Shown: positions 18,830 through 28,855, counted from the first letter of the stretch. The stretch is DNA of 64,000 nucleotides from Pseudomonas putida (GCF_004357765.1 NZ_SMTE01000007.1:62001-126000); one strand, 5' to 3'. Notes: generated by a model not told the origin, from the sequence alone. Made by a program: numbers and translations.

Positions 18830-20407
18830 TCAGGCTTCCCTTTGGCCATCGAGCAGACGCCGCACGTGCAGCGGGTTGTCCTGTCGAAGGGCGGTGGGTA
18901 GCAGGGCATCGGGGAAATCCTGGTAGCACACCGGACGCAGGAAGCGCAGGATCGCTGCGGTGCCCACCGAGGTGCTGCGGGCGTCGGAGGTGGCCGGGAA
19001 CGGCCCGCCGTGGACCATCGCATCGCACACTTCGACGCCGGTGGGCCAGCCGTTGACCAGGAGCCGCCCGGCCTTGCGTTCCAGTATCGGCAACAGGCCG
19101 CGGGCCTGCTCGATATCGCCTTCGTCCAGGTGCAGCGTGGCGGTCAACTGGCCCTCCAGGTGCTCGGCCACCTGGCGGACTTGCTCATCGCTGGCGCAGG
19201 CCACCACCAGCGATGCGGCGCCGAACACCTCGGCCTGAAGCGCAGGGTCGGCGAGAAAAGCGTCGGCATGGGTCGTGAACAACTGCGCCTGGCCTTGGTT
19301 CGGGCCGTGCGCTGGCTGGCCACTGGCTGCGCTCGTGGCGTTGGGGTTGCCGGCCAGGTCGGCGACGCCGGCCTCATAGGCGCTGAAGATACCGGGCGTG
19401 AGCATGGTTTGAGCGGGCGCCTGGCGCAGGTGCTGGCCGGCGGCCTCGATAAAGCCCTGCAAGGCGGCGCCCTGGCGGGCGATGACCAAGCCAGGGTTGG
19501 TGCAGAACTGCCCGGCGCCTTGGGTCAGCGAAGCGACGAAGCTCTGCGCCAGAGCTGGGCCACGGTTGTGCAGTGCGGCGTCGAAAACGAAGACGGGGTT
19601 GATCGAGCTCATTTCGGCATAAACCGGAATCGGCTCCGGCCGCGTCTGGGCCACCTGGTTCAAGGCGATACCGCCGCTGCGCGAGCCGGTGAAGCCTACG
19701 GCCTTGATCCGTGGGTCACTGACCAGTGCCGTGCCGATCGCGGTGCCAGCGCCATAGAGGAGCGAAAATACCCCTTCCGCCAGGCCGCAGCGTTGCACGG
19801 CACGGGCCACGGCCCGGCCGACCAGTTCGCTGGTGCCCGGGTGCGCGCCATGGGCCTTGACCACTACCGGGCAGCCGGCCGCCAGGGCCGAAGCGGTATC
19901 GCCGCCGGCCACCGAAAAGGCCAGGGGAAAGTTGCTGGCGCCGAATACCGCCACCGGTCCCAGGGCCACCTGCCGCTGGCGCAGGTCGGCGCGGGGCAGG
20001 GGCTGGCGCTCCGGCTGGGCGTTGTCGACCCGCACGTCGAGCCATTCGCCATCGCGTACCACACGGGCGAAGGTACGCAACTGCGTGCAGGTGCGGCCGC
20101 GTTCGCCTTGGATACGCGCCTTGGGCAGGCCGCTTTCGGCGACGGCGCGGTCGATGAGGGTATCGCCAAGCGCTTCGATTTCGCTGGCGATGGTCTCGAG
20201 GAAGGTGGCGCGTTGCTCCAGTGGGATTTCGCGGTAGCTGTCGAAAGCTGCCCACGCCAGCGCGCAGGCCTCGGCCACGTGTTCGCCGCTGGCGCCGGGG
20301 TAGGCGGGTTCCAGTGGCTGGTTGGTGGTCGGGTCGACGGCGCGGATCGAGGGTTGATTGCCGGTCACGCTGCGCTGGCCGATCAGCAGGTTGCCTGTCA
20401 GGGTCAT
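18830..20407 (-). CDS. Alpha-ketoglutaric semialdehyde dehydrogenase
   Basis: This 525-residue aldehyde dehydrogenase starts at ATG 20407 after AAGGA. The coenzyme motif [19 protein letters not shown], the glycine loop GFTGSRSGG and the catalytic cysteine in [10 protein letters not shown] place it in the subgroup of KGSA dehydrogenases, which are longer than usual ALDHs because of insertions. It oxidises 2-oxoglutarate semialdehyde to 2-oxoglutarate, the last step of hydroxyproline breakdown, feeding the TCA cycle. A 168-base gap with a REP-like sequence separates it from the deaminase gene upstream. Confidence 0.9.
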   Translation of the reverse strand: MTLTGNLLIGQRSVTGNQPSIRAVDPTTNQPLEPAYPGASGEHVAEACALAWAAFDSYREIPLEQRATFLETIASEIEALGDTLIDRAVAESGLPKARIQGERGRTCTQLRTFARVVRDGEWLDVRVDNAQPERQPLPRADLRQRQVALGPVAVFGASNFPLAFSVAGGDTASALAAGCPVVVKAHGAHPGTSELVGRAVARAVQRCGLAEGVFSLLYGAGTAIGTALVSDPRIKAVGFTGSRSGGIALNQVAQTRPEPIPVYAEMSSINPVFVFDAALHNRGPALAQSFVASLTQGAGQFCTNPGLVIARQGAALQGFIEAAGQHLRQAPAQTMLTPGIFSAYEAGVADLAGNPNATSAASGQPAHGPNQGQAQLFTTHADAFLADPALQAEVFGAASLVVACASDEQVRQVAEHLEGQLTATLHLDEGDIEQARGLLPILERKAGRLLVNGWPTGVEVCDAMVHGGPFPATSDARSTSVGTAAILRFLRPVCYQDFPDALLPTALRQDNPLHVRRLLDGQREA

Positions 20408-20530
20408 GGAGCGTCCTTTGAGTTCGGAAGTGAAGATCTAGAAGCTGAGGCGGACCCTGTGGGAATGGCGGTTCGATGACCCGATGTGTCCCGAGAACAC
20501 GGGCGAGGCCCGTGCCATCCATCGCGGTGT

Positions 20531-20559
20531 CTGCTTCGCGGGCAAGCCCGCTCCCACAG
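20531..20559. repeat. Single REP-like element inside the hydroxyproline operon
   Basis: CTTCGCGGGCAAGCCCGCTC followed by CCACAG matches half of the larger REP pairs at 48094-48190 and 54815-54918. It lies between the deaminase and aldehyde dehydrogenase genes and could stabilise or partly end the upstream transcript. Confidence 0.65.
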
Positions 20560-20575
20560 AGCCTGTGCTTTTGCC

Positions 20576-21523
20576 TCAGGCCAGGTTCTGCTCTGCCGAC
20601 CAGCTGGCGTACCAGGTGCGGAACAGGGCGTACTGCTGCTCGGCATAGTTGCGCTGGGCATCGGTGAGCGCGTCGGTTTCGTTGAAGTGCAGGCTGTACT
20701 CGCGGTCGCCGTTGAGCACCATCAGGTGCTTGTAGTACAGCACCAGGTCGCAGCCTTCATCGAACGACGACAGTACCGCCAGTGCCGATTCTAGTTCGCG
20801 CGCCAGACGACGGGCCTTGGCATCGCCTTTGGCAGCCTGCTTGCTCAGGCTCACCAATTGCAGCACTTCACGGGGCAGGGCGTTGCCGATGCCGGTGATG
20901 GCGCCGGTGGCGTTGCAGTTGACGAAACCATGCACCACCTGGGTGTCGACACCGACCATCAAGGTCACGTCGTCGTCCTTGGAGGTGATGTGCTCAGCGG
21001 CATAGCGCAGGTCGGCGCCACCACCGAACTCCTTGAAGCCGATCAGGTTCGGGTATTCACGACGCAGTTCGAAGAACAGGTCGGCGCGGGTGGCGAAGCC
21101 ATAGTAGGGGCTGTTGTAGATCACCGCCGGCAGCTTCGGTGCAGCGGCGAGGATGGCCGAGAAATGGTGCTTCTGGGCGATCAGCGAGGCGCCGCGGCTG
21201 AGCACGCGGGGGATGACCATCAAGCCCGCAGCGCCAACCTGGGCTGCGTGTGCGGCATGCGATACCGCCTCACGGGTGTTCACCGCACCGGTGCCGACGA
21301 TGGTCGGAATGCCGGCAGCCACCAGGCGTGCCACGCCTTCCTGGCGCTCGGCCTCGGTCAGCAGCGGCCAATCGCCCATCGAGCCGCAGTAGACCACGGC
21401 GCTCATGCCGGCCTCGATCAGTTCGCGGCCCTTGCGTACCAAGGCGTCGAAGTCCGGCTTGCGCTCGGCGGTGCAGGGCGTCATCAAGGCGGGCATGCAG
21501 CCAGTGAAGATATTCTGGGTCAT
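20576..21523 (-). CDS. Pyrroline-4-hydroxy-2-carboxylate deaminase (DHDPS/NAL family)
   Basis: This 315-residue TIM-barrel protein starts at ATG 21523 with TTAGGAG upstream; an in-frame GTG at 21532 overlaps that site. The family residues are visible: the tyrosine in PAVIYNSPYYG and the Schiff-base lysine in LIGFKEFGGG. A DapA-like protein next to a hydroxyproline epimerase and a D-hydroxyproline dehydrogenase is the known pyrroline-4-hydroxy-2-carboxylate deaminase, which releases ammonia and gives 2-oxoglutarate semialdehyde. True dihydrodipicolinate synthase would not be expected here. Confidence 0.9.
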   Translation of the reverse strand: MTQNIFTGCMPALMTPCTAERKPDFDALVRKGRELIEAGMSAVVYCGSMGDWPLLTEAERQEGVARLVAAGIPTIVGTGAVNTREAVSHAAHAAQVGAAGLMVIPRVLSRGASLIAQKHHFSAILAAAPKLPAVIYNSPYYGFATRADLFFELRREYPNLIGFKEFGGGADLRYAAEHITSKDDDVTLMVGVDTQVVHGFVNCNATGAITGIGNALPREVLQLVSLSKQAAKGDAKARRLARELESALAVLSSFDEGCDLVLYYKHLMVLNGDREYSLHFNETDALTDAQRNYAEQQYALFRTWYASWSAEQNLA

Positions 21524-21565
21524 GGTTGTCACTCCTAACGGTATTCGGGTTGAGAAGACGCCGGG

Positions 21566-22492
21566 TCAGATGCCCCAGGCGAAGGGATCTTGTTCGTCGA
21601 TCAGCAACTGGCTGTCGGCGGTCATGTAGGCGCGGCCGGTGATGAACGGGCGGATACGTTCGCCATCGCGGGTGTAGCGGCCCTGGAACTGGCTACCGGT
21701 GATGCTCGCCTGGACCCAGGTCTGGCCTTCGGCGAGCTTGCCGTCGGCGGCCAGGCACGCAAGCTTGGCGCTGGTCCCGGTGCCGCACGGCGAGCGGTCG
21801 TAGGCCTTGCCGGGGCACATGACGAAGTTGCGGCTGTCGGCCTGCGGGTCTTCGGCGAATAGCTCGATATGGTCGATCGGCGCACCGTTCTCGCCGGTGA
21901 TGCCCTGGCTTTCCAGGGCCTTGAGCATGGCCCAGGTGTAATCGGTGAGGGCTTCGCGGTTGGCCAGCTCGATACGTTGGCCGTGCTCGGACACCAGGAA
22001 GAACCAGTTGCCGCCCCAGGCGATATCGCCCTTGACCTCGCCATGGCCGGGGACGTCCACCGCCACGTGTTGGCGATAGCGGTAGGACGGCACATTGCCG
22101 ACGGTCACTGAGCCGTCTTCGTGCAGGGTGGCGCTGACCTGGCCGACCGGGGTATCGATCTTGTGCTCGCCGGGCTCGATCAGGCCCAGGTGCTGCAGCG
22201 AGGCGACCAGCCCGATGGTGCCGTGGCCGCACATGTTCAGGTAGCCGGCGTTATTGAAGAAGATCACGCCGCAGGTGGCATCCGCCGACACCGGTGGGCA
22301 GTACAGGGCGCCCACCAGTACATCGTTGCCGCGTGGTTCCAGCAGGCAGGCGCGGCGCCAGGCGTCGTACAGTTCGCGCAGCTCGTCGCGCTGTTCGGCC
22401 ATGCTCCGCCCGTGCAGTGCCGGGAAGCCTTTCATCACCAAACGGGTCGGTTCGCCGCCGGTATGCGAGTCGATGACATGGATCTGTTTCAT
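21566..22492 (-). CDS. 4-hydroxyproline 2-epimerase
   Basis: This 308-residue member of the proline racemase family starts at ATG 22492 ([19 protein letters not shown]), which is the conserved N-terminus; a 4-residue extension is in frame. Both catalytic cysteines are present, in [12 protein letters not shown] (about residue 88) and [11 protein letters not shown] (about 236). The second being cysteine rather than threonine separates true epimerases from dehydratases. It turns trans-4-hydroxy-L-proline into cis-4-hydroxy-D-proline in the cytoplasm, the first step of this pathway. Confidence 0.94.
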   Translation of the reverse strand: MKQIHVIDSHTGGEPTRLVMKGFPALHGRSMAEQRDELRELYDAWRRACLLEPRGNDVLVGALYCPPVSADATCGVIFFNNAGYLNMCGHGTIGLVASLQHLGLIEPGEHKIDTPVGQVSATLHEDGSVTVGNVPSYRYRQHVAVDVPGHGEVKGDIAWGGNWFFLVSEHGQRIELANREALTDYTWAMLKALESQGITGENGAPIDHIELFAEDPQADSRNFVMCPGKAYDRSPCGTGTSAKLACLAADGKLAEGQTWVQASITGSQFQGRYTRDGERIRPFITGRAYMTADSQLLIDEQDPFAWGI

Positions 22493-22515
22493 GGGCGAGT
22501 CCATTGAATGAAGAA

Positions 22516-24129
22516 TCAGGAGGCAGCGGTGGCGGGGCGGCCGGCATAGGTGTCACTGGAGGCTTCGCTTTCATCTTCGCCCTCCAGGCGCACCAGGTGT
22601 GCCGGCACGCCTGTCGCCGCGCCCCAGTAGTAGATGGCCAAGGCACAGGCCGCCACGGCCAGGGTGTCGAACGGGTGGCCGAGAACGCCCAGGCCGCCGA
22701 AGCTGCCCAGCCAGGAGAGCAGGATGGTCACGGCGTAGAAGCCGATCAGCCAGGCCGACGAGCGCACCTGCTGGGCCAGCGACAGGTGTTGGGTCGGCAC
22801 GAAGCGAGCGCACAGCAGGTACAGCACGAACATCAGGATCTGCAGGGCCAGCAGCCACGACACGGTGTTCCAGCCAGACCAGTAGACGATCAGCGCAGCG
22901 ATGATGAACGACAGCGGGCCCAGCACACCCATGCCCATGACCCGGAACGGGCGAGGCATGTCGGGCGCGTTGCGGCGCAGTGCGGCGACGCTGACCGGGG
23001 CCACGGCATAGCTCAGCACCAGGGCGGCGGAGACCACGTTGATCAGCGCTTCCCAGGACGGGAACGGCAGGGTCCAGAACACCGCCAGGGCAAAGGTCAG
23101 CCACAGCGCCGGACGCGGAATGCCCGACTGTGCATCGATGCGGGTGAAGTACTTGAAGAAGGTTCCGGTCTGCGCCCAGCCATACACCACGCGCGGGGTA
23201 GCATTCATGTAGATGTTGCCGCAGCCGCTGGGCGAGATCACCGCGTCGGCCACCACCAGATAGGCCAACCAACCCACGCCCAGGGCGAGGGCGATGTCGC
23301 GGTAAGGCAGGGCCAGCTCCTTGGTCACCGACGCCCAGCCATTGGCGAGCATTTCGGTCGGTACGCTGCCGAGGAAGGCCAACTGCAGCAAGGCATAGAT
23401 CGCGGTGGACAGCAGTACCGAGAGAATCAGCGCGATGGGAATGGTGCGTTGCGGGTTCTTGACCTCACTGGCCACCGAGATGATCGGTGTCAGGCCCAGG
23501 TAGGCGAAGATGATGCCGCCGGCCGACACGGCCATTTCCACGCCGGACAGGCCGAACGGGGCAAAGCCCTGGACCGTGAAGTTTTCCGGCTTGAAGAAGG
23601 TGAACAGCACGCCGATCACCAGCAACGGCACGATGAACTTGAACACGCTGACCAGGTTGTTGGCCTTGGCGAAGGTCTTCACGCTGCGGTAGTTGAGGAA
23701 GAAGAACAGTCCCAGCAAGGCGAATTGCACCAGCCAGCCGAGCACGGTGGGGTCGCTGGAGCCAGCCTTGGTCAGCCCGGGGAACCAGGCTGCGGCGTAC
23801 TGGCGCGAGGCGACCACTTCGATGGCGATCAGACTGGAGAAGGCGATCAGGGTGATGAAGCCCATCAGGTAGCCGAGCAGCGGCCCGTGCGAATATACCG
23901 GGTAACGCACTACGCCACCGGCACGCGGCAGGGCGGCACCGAGCTCGCAATAGACGATGCCCAGCAACAGCACGGCGAAACCGCCGAGGAACCACGAAAG
24001 TATACCCGCCGGACCGGCGATGGCCGAGACGTGGCTGGCGGCGAACAGCCAGCCGGAGCCGAAGATGGCGCCGAGGCCGATGAAGGTGAGGTCGAGCAAT
24101 GACAGCTGTTTCTTGAATTTGCCTGACAT
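22516..24129 (-). CDS. APC-family amino-acid permease, probable hydroxyproline importer
   Basis: This 537-residue membrane protein opens the hydroxyproline operon. N-terminal [23 protein letters not shown] and [20 protein letters not shown] are the conserved helix 1 and helix 3 regions of the APC superfamily, and about twelve to fourteen hydrophobic helices follow. It ends with a hydrophilic tail. The 23-base spacing to the epimerase gene and its position suggest uptake of trans-4-hydroxy-L-proline; proline or other amino acids are possible alternatives. Confidence 0.88.
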   Translation of the reverse strand: MSGKFKKQLSLLDLTFIGLGAIFGSGWLFAASHVSAIAGPAGILSWFLGGFAVLLLGIVYCELGAALPRAGGVVRYPVYSHGPLLGYLMGFITLIAFSSLIAIEVVASRQYAAAWFPGLTKAGSSDPTVLGWLVQFALLGLFFFLNYRSVKTFAKANNLVSVFKFIVPLLVIGVLFTFFKPENFTVQGFAPFGLSGVEMAVSAGGIIFAYLGLTPIISVASEVKNPQRTIPIALILSVLLSTAIYALLQLAFLGSVPTEMLANGWASVTKELALPYRDIALALGVGWLAYLVVADAVISPSGCGNIYMNATPRVVYGWAQTGTFFKYFTRIDAQSGIPRPALWLTFALAVFWTLPFPSWEALINVVSAALVLSYAVAPVSVAALRRNAPDMPRPFRVMGMGVLGPLSFIIAALIVYWSGWNTVSWLLALQILMFVLYLLCARFVPTQHLSLAQQVRSSAWLIGFYAVTILLSWLGSFGGLGVLGHPFDTLAVAACALAIYYWGAATGVPAHLVRLEGEDESEASSDTYAGRPATAAS

Positions 24130-24436
24130 GGGTTCGCCTTTTTGTTGGTTATTGGATAGGCAGGTCTGATGTCACGTTTTGCGGTTTGCTGCGCCGCGCT
24201 CTCGTCGGTGTTGGGCGGCTTGCGTGGGGCATAGAGTGAACCGACAAGGGGGCAGTGTTCTTGATGGTTTTCGGCAGGGGGCGTGACGAAATCGGCACAA
24301 TTGCGAAAAACACTGGCGGTTGGGGGAAGTAGGTAGATAGGCTGGAGGGCATACCGTGCAAGGGTTTGAGTGATCTATACCTAGTGCCGGCCTATTCGCG
24401 GGCTTGCCCGCGAATAGGCCAGGACAGCCACCCGAG
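24130..24436. promoter_or_regulatory. Divergent permease/AraC intergenic region
   Basis: About 300 bases between the operon head and the AraC gene. The permease-proximal half should hold the operon promoter and AraC sites, but I cannot pick a clear repeat pair. The AraC-proximal end is taken up by a REP palindrome. Confidence 0.4.
24389..24420. repeat. REP palindrome upstream of the AraC gene
   Basis: GGCCTATTCGCGGGC, TT, GCCCGCGAATAGGCC: exact 15-bp arms. It belongs to the same REP family as the elements at 26791, 48094, 51609 and 54815. It lies only 16 bases before the proposed AraC start, so it may fold in the 5' leader. Confidence 0.85.
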
Positions 24437-25228
24437 ATGAAGCTGATGACCAACCCCCCGTTGGCAACCCTATACCAGTCCCTCGACCATCTACGTCCCA
24501 CCACGCTGGAGGCGTTGCTGGCCAGCGTGTCGTTGCTCTTGCCGATCCTCGATGCCATCCCCAATGCGGCCATCTTCATCAAGGATGCCGAGGCCCGCTA
24601 TGTGCTGGCCAACACCACCCTGGTCCAGCGCTGTGGTCTCAAGCGTCTGCAGCCCTTGCTGGGCAAGACCAGTGCAGAGGTGTTTCCGGCGCAGCTGGGT
24701 CCTGGTTACACCGAGCAGGACCGTCGAGTGTTGGAAGAGGGGCGGGTACTGGAGGACCAGCTCGAACTGCACCTGTACGGCAGCCGTGAGGCCGGCTGGT
24801 GCCTCACCCACAAACGACCGCTGCGCGACCCGGCAGGAGAGATCATTGGCTTGGTAGGTATCTCGGTCGATCTGCAGTCAGCCGCCGACAGTCACCCGGC
24901 GTACCAGCGCCTGGCCGCGGTGGACGAGCACATCCGCCAACACTTCCACCAGCCGATCAGCATGGGCGAATTGACGCGTATCGCCGGAATCTCCGTGGCT
25001 CAGCTGGAGCGCTACTGCAAGCGGGTGTTTCACCTCACGCCTCGGCAGATGATCCACAAGGCGCGCCTGGAGCACGCCCATCGACTTCTGCACTCGGACC
25101 TGCCGATCACCGAGGTGGCGCTGCGCTGCGGCTACACCGACCACAGTGCCTTCAGCCGTCAGTTCAAGCAGTTGACCGGGTTCACGCCACGCCAGTACCG
25201 CCAGGCGACCGCCGATCAGTCGGGCTGA
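24437..25228 (+). CDS. PAS-domain AraC-family regulator, probable hydroxyproline activator
   Basis: A protein of about 263 residues. ATG 24437 is chosen because the longer reading begins inside the REP palindrome; 24446 is also possible. The N-terminal half has a PAS-like fold (LPILDAIPNAAIFIKDAEARYVLANTTLVQRCG, then REAGWCLTHKRPLRDPAGEIIGLVGISVDL). The C-terminal half is a double helix-turn-helix (ISMGELTRIAGISVAQLERYCKRVF and ITEVALRCGYTDHSAFSRQFKQLTGFTPRQYR). Divergence from the hydroxyproline operon suggests it activates that operon. A PAS sensor in place of a cupin is less usual for AraC proteins. Its 3' end overlaps the convergent LysR gene by 13 bases. Confidence 0.88.
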   Translation: MKLMTNPPLATLYQSLDHLRPTTLEALLASVSLLLPILDAIPNAAIFIKDAEARYVLANTTLVQRCGLKRLQPLLGKTSAEVFPAQLGPGYTEQDRRVLEEGRVLEDQLELHLYGSREAGWCLTHKRPLRDPAGEIIGLVGISVDLQSAADSHPAYQRLAAVDEHIRQHFHQPISMGELTRIAGISVAQLERYCKRVFHLTPRQMIHKARLEHAHRLLHSDLPITEVALRCGYTDHSAFSRQFKQLTGFTPRQYRQATADQSG

Positions 25229-26103
25229 AACAGCGTACGGGCTTCGGCGAAACACTGCTCGGCGATGGCTGAACGCGGCTCGCTGCGGCGCAACAGCAGG
25301 CCGACCTGGCTATGAATGCTGGCATCGGCAATGGGGATGATGCGCAGGTGCTCGCTGAGGTCTTCGAGGCCACAGTCCAGCGGCATCACCGCGCAGCAGA
25401 CGCCGGTGGTGATGGCCTGGATCAGCTGGAAGCTGGAGTCGCTTTCGAGCACGGCAAGCGGCTCCAGACCCCGGCTACGGAAACTCAGGTCCAGTGATTG
25501 CCGGTAGTGCATGCCCTTGCTCAGCAACCCCAGCGGGATGTCGGTCAGGGTGTTCCATTGCAGTTGCTCCTGCTCGAAGGAGAAGTGCCGGGTGTCGTGC
25601 AACAGGCCCATGGTGGTGGTACCCAGTTCGATCACTTCGAAGAAGCTGGCATTGACCTGGTCGAGGTAGCAGATACCCAGGTCGAGCTGATTGCGGCTCA
25701 GGCCATCAATGATCTGTTCGGTACTGTGGGAGCTGAGCTGAAACTGCAATTCGGGGTATTTTTCGCGCAGCGGCAACAGCAGGTGCATCGGATTGAAACT
25801 GGCCAGCGGCACCGTGCCCAGGCGCAGGCTGCCGACCACCTGGCCACGACAGCTGGCGGCCTCGGCCTGCAGGCCATCGTGGGCTGCGAGGAGGGTGCGG
25901 GCCCAGGCCAGGATGCGCTCGCCGGCCTCGGTGAAGCCCTCGAAGCGCTGGCCGCGCTTGACCAGTACCAGGTCCAGTTCATCCTCCAGGTTGCGCAGGC
26001 GCATCGACAGCGTCGGCTGGGTGATGTGGCACAGCGCCGCGGCCTGGCCGAAGTGGCGGGTCTGGTCGAGGGCGATGAGGAACTTGAGCTGCTTGATGTC
26101 CAT
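25216..26103 (-). CDS. LysR-family regulator of the Mo-cofactor/formate dehydrogenase-like locus
   Basis: This 295-residue protein has the winged helix at residues 1-60 (MDIKQLKFLIALDQTRHFGQAAALCHITQPTLSMRL) and a complete effector domain. It is divergent from moaB, and a two-part motif found in their shared gap (26149-26191) recurs with identical internal spacing before the FdhF-like gene and before moaA. That links this regulator to all three units, by inference. The LysR nature is certain; the effector (formate, molybdate or an oxidative signal) is unknown. Confidence 0.9.
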   Translation of the reverse strand: MDIKQLKFLIALDQTRHFGQAAALCHITQPTLSMRLRNLEDELDLVLVKRGQRFEGFTEAGERILAWARTLLAAHDGLQAEAASCRGQVVGSLRLGTVPLASFNPMHLLLPLREKYPELQFQLSSHSTEQIIDGLSRNQLDLGICYLDQVNASFFEVIELGTTTMGLLHDTRHFSFEQEQLQWNTLTDIPLGLLSKGMHYRQSLDLSFRSRGLEPLAVLESDSSFQLIQAITTGVCCAVMPLDCGLEDLSEHLRIIPIADASIHSQVGLLLRRSEPRSAIAEQCFAEARTLFQPD

Positions 26104-26148
26104 GGAGATGCCTGGCGTCTGGTTGTGCAGACCTTAACCCAGCTCTGC

Positions 26149-26191
26149 GATAGATGTCATTGATCGGTCGGTACGTCATATCGATTGGACG
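26149..26191 (+). promoter_or_regulatory. Bipartite LysR-type operator, LysR/moaB gap
   Basis: GATAGATGTCATTGATC (26149-26165), 15 bases, then TCGATTGGACG (26181-26191). The second half contains TTGGAC, which could be the -35 element of moaB. Matching pairs lie at 28813-28855 (inverted) and 28938-28980. Confidence 0.65.
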
Positions 26192-26243
26192 CCCCATGGC
26201 CATCGGCCTAGCGTGGCGACAATGCCCTTGAAGGAGTTCCACC

Positions 26244-26783
26244 GTGCGCGTCCAACCTGATGCGGTCTTCGTACCGCTCAACATCGCCGTGCTGACCGTC
26301 AGCGACACCCGTACCTACGACAACGACACTTCCGGTGAACTGTTGGCCAGCCGCTCGCTGGAAGTCGGCCACCGCCTAGTGGCGCGCGCGCTGCTCAAGG
26401 ACGATCTCTACAAGATCCGCGCCCAGGTCGCTACCTGGATTGCCGATGACCAGGTGCAGGTCGTGCTGATCACCGGTGGCACCGGTTTCACGGGGCGCGA
26501 CAGCACGCCGGAGGCGGTGGAGTGCTTGCTGGATCGACGTATCGATGGGTTCGGCGAGCTGTTTCGAGCCTTGTCGATTCTCGATATCGGCAGTTCCACC
26601 GTGCAGAGCCGGGCATTGGCTGGCATGGCCAACGGCACCCTGGTGTGCTGCCTGCCCGGCTCGACCGGGGCCTGCCGCACGGCCTGGGAAGGAATCCTTG
26701 CGGAACAGCTTGATGCGCGGCATCGGCCTTGCAATTTCGTCAAGCACTTGAAGCCCATCGGAGCCTGTGGCAGCCGGGGTTGA
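26244..26783 (+). CDS. moaB: Molybdenum cofactor biosynthesis protein MoaB
   Basis: This 179-residue protein begins at GTG 26244, 7 bases after AAGGAG, and no ATG nearby fits. Sequence NIAVLTVSDTRTYDNDTSGELL, VVLITGGTGFTGRDSTPEAVE and CLPGSTGACRTAWEGIL is the MoaB/MogA fold, which activates molybdopterin by adenylylation before molybdate insertion. It is divergent from the LysR regulator and stands near moaA and the Mo-dependent oxidoreductase, which fits a dedicated cofactor supply for that enzyme. A REP hairpin follows immediately. Confidence 0.93.
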   Translation: MRVQPDAVFVPLNIAVLTVSDTRTYDNDTSGELLASRSLEVGHRLVARALLKDDLYKIRAQVATWIADDQVQVVLITGGTGFTGRDSTPEAVECLLDRRIDGFGELFRALSILDIGSSTVQSRALAGMANGTLVCCLPGSTGACRTAWEGILAEQLDARHRPCNFVKHLKPIGACGSRG

Positions 26784-26790
26784 ATTGCAG

Positions 26791-26824
26791 CGGCCCTTTC
26801 GCGGGCAAGCCCGCGAAAGGGCCG
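26791..26824. repeat. REP palindrome after moaB
   Basis: CGGCCCTTTCGCGGGC, AA, GCCCGCGAAAGGGCCG: exact 16-bp arms between the convergent ends of moaB and the bestrophin-like gene. It may end transcription from both sides. Confidence 0.85.
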
Positions 26825-26828
26825 CCGC

Positions 26829-27728
26829 TCAGCTCAACACATACTCCACCGGCTGCAAGGCCGGCGGCAGCGCCGCCTCTCCCAACGCCGACAGCACATC
26901 CCGTTCGACGGTGCGCACCATGGCATCGGTCGGCAGGTCGTTCTCGTCTCGCCCGAACGGGTCCTCCAGCTCATTGCCGATGGCATCGAGCCCGAAGAAG
27001 GTATAACCGACGATGGTGGTGAACAGCGGCGCCAGCCAGCCGAGCGGCTCGGCCAGGGCGAAGGGCAGCAGCAGGCAGAAGATGTAAATGGTGCGGTGCA
27101 GCAGCAGGGTGTAAGGAAACGGCAATGGCGTGCCTTTGATCCGCTCGCATGTCGCCTGAACCTGGGATAGTCCCACCAGGCGTTGTTCCAGCAGGGTGTA
27201 GCGCCATTCGCTGATCAACTGTTGTTCGGCCAATCGCGAGCACTGCGCGCCGACGTCGCGCAGGATGCCGTCGCAGACATTGTGCGGACCGATTGCAGAG
27301 GGTTCGGCCAGCCAGGGCCGGGCCACGGCCAGCTCGTCCTCGCCACGCAGGCGTGCGTTGAGCGCATGGGCAAAGCCGCACAAGGCGCGCAGTATCGTCT
27401 GGCGTTGCTGTGGGTCGGCGATCGCCACGCTTTCGCGGGCGAACGAGCGCACTTCGATGATCAATTGTCCCCAGGCCTTGCGTCCTTCCCACCAACGGTC
27501 GTAGCAGGCGTTGTTGCGAAAGCTCATGAAGATCGAGAGCGACAGCCCGAGCAAGGTGAACGGCGTGGCGCTGACCGGGTAGAAGAATGCCGGGAAATGC
27601 CGCTCGACCAGCACGATCAGCGCCGCGAGCAAGGTGATCATCAGACAGCGCAGGGCGATGCGCTTGACGATGGACCCCTTGAGGGTGAACAGCACGCGCA
27701 GCACATCGGGGCGGGGGTGGACGATCAT
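26829..27728 (-). CDS. Bestrophin-like anion channel / UPF0187-type membrane protein
   Basis: A 299-residue membrane protein. ATG 27728 (MIVHPRPDVLRVLFTLKGSIVKRI) is the usual family start; the longer reading extends into moaA. The motifs FTLLGLSLSIFMSFRNNACYDRWWEGRKAWGQLI and LAPLFTTIVGYTFFGLDAIGNELEDPFG are signatures of bacterial bestrophin homologues, which form pentameric anion or cation channels. It lies 20 bases after moaA on the same strand and is probably cotranscribed, so it may serve molybdenum or formate metabolism, for instance formate, bicarbonate or chloride flux. That link is inference. Confidence 0.9.
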   Translation of the reverse strand: MIVHPRPDVLRVLFTLKGSIVKRIALRCLMITLLAALIVLVERHFPAFFYPVSATPFTLLGLSLSIFMSFRNNACYDRWWEGRKAWGQLIIEVRSFARESVAIADPQQRQTILRALCGFAHALNARLRGEDELAVARPWLAEPSAIGPHNVCDGILRDVGAQCSRLAEQQLISEWRYTLLEQRLVGLSQVQATCERIKGTPLPFPYTLLLHRTIYIFCLLLPFALAEPLGWLAPLFTTIVGYTFFGLDAIGNELEDPFGRDENDLPTDAMVRTVERDVLSALGEAALPPALQPVEYVLS

Positions 27729-27748
27729 GGTGTTCCAGAGGCAGCCGG

Positions 27749-28753
27749 TCAGCCGCCGGTCATGTTCATGAAGCGCAGGATCTGCACGTCGCCACCGACT
27801 TCGAAGTGGTGACGGTAGGGCTTGAGGTGCAGGGAGTCGCGGATGGCGTTGTCCAGCCGCTCGGCATCGCCTGGGTGGGCCCGCAATACCTGCTTGAGGT
27901 CCATCGAATGTTCGTTGCCCAGGCACAGTAGGAGCCGGCCTTCGACGGTCAGGCGCACGCGGTTGCAGGTGGCGCAGAAATTATGGCTGTGCGGTGAGAT
28001 GAAGCCGACGCGGATGTGCGGGGCTTCGGCCAGCCGCCAGTAACGGGCCGGACCTTGCGAAGACTCGGTCGATTCGATCAGGGTGAACTGCTCGGCCAGG
28101 CGCGCCCGAACATCGTCGCTGGAGCAGAACGACTCGCCGCGCTCATGTTCGCTGATCACACCCAGGGGCATCTCTTCGATGAAGGTGATGTCCAGTTCGC
28201 GGTCGATGGCAAAGCGCACCAGATCGACCAGTTCATGGTCGTTGCGGCCCTTGAGCACCACGCAGTTGAGTTTGGTGCGCTGGAAGCCGGCGCGGCGAGC
28301 GGCGTCGATGCCGGCGATCACCTGGTGGAGGTCGCCGGTGCGGGTCAACTGCTTGAAGCGTTCGGCATCGAGGCTGTCGAGACTGATGTTCAGGCGCGAG
28401 AGGCCGGCATCGAACAGCGGCTGGGCCAGGCGGTCGAGCTGCGAGCCATTGCTGGTCATGCACAGTTCGCGCAGACCCGGTAGGGCGGCGATACGTTGAC
28501 AGAGATCGACGATGCCCTGGCGCACCAAGGGCTCGCCCCCGGTCAGGCGGATCTTGCGGGTGCCCAGGGCGACGAAGCGTTCGGCCACTTGGAACAGTTC
28601 TTCGAGGCTGAGAATCTGTTGGCGCGGCAGAAACTGCATGTCCTCGGCCATGCAGTAGACGCAGCGAAAGTCGCAACGATCCGTGACCGACATCCGCAGG
28701 TAGTCGATTTTCCGGTTGAAACCGTCGATCAGGGCGCCACTGTTCTGTTCCAC
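27749..28753 (-). CDS. moaA: GTP 3',8-cyclase MoaA
   Basis: This 334-residue radical-SAM enzyme makes the first intermediate of molybdenum cofactor from GTP. The N-terminal cluster motif CDFRCVYC, the SAM motif LTGGEPL, and the C-terminal second cluster [18 protein letters not shown] are intact. The chain ends in GG, as functional MoaA proteins do. It is transcribed away from the FdhF-like gene across a 284-base gap with two LysR-type sites, and shares an operon with the bestrophin-like gene. Confidence 0.95.
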   Translation of the reverse strand: MEQNSGALIDGFNRKIDYLRMSVTDRCDFRCVYCMAEDMQFLPRQQILSLEELFQVAERFVALGTRKIRLTGGEPLVRQGIVDLCQRIAALPGLRELCMTSNGSQLDRLAQPLFDAGLSRLNISLDSLDAERFKQLTRTGDLHQVIAGIDAARRAGFQRTKLNCVVLKGRNDHELVDLVRFAIDRELDITFIEEMPLGVISEHERGESFCSSDDVRARLAEQFTLIESTESSQGPARYWRLAEAPHIRVGFISPHSHNFCATCNRVRLTVEGRLLLCLGNEHSMDLKQVLRAHPGDAERLDNAIRDSLHLKPYRHHFEVGGDVQILRFMNMTGG

Positions 28754-28812
28754 GTGTTCGCTCGAGTAGGGGTCAGGACCATTGGGTCCAAGCTATAACC
28801 TGTGGCCACACC

Positions 28813-28855
28813 CGTCAAATTGCTTTCTCCGACTGCTTGATCAATGGCGTCTATC
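28813..28855 (-). promoter_or_regulatory. Bipartite LysR-type operator upstream of moaA
   Basis: On the reverse strand GATAGACGCCATTGATC (28855-28839) matches the moaB site at 15 of 17 positions. After exactly 15 bases comes GCAATTTGACG (28823-28813), 8 of 11 identical to TCGATTGGACG. Confidence 0.6.

Noticed and set aside
22504-24102. 532-codon plus-strand frame
   Set aside because: Antisense shadow of the APC permease; composition is Gln/His/Gly-rich as such shadows are.
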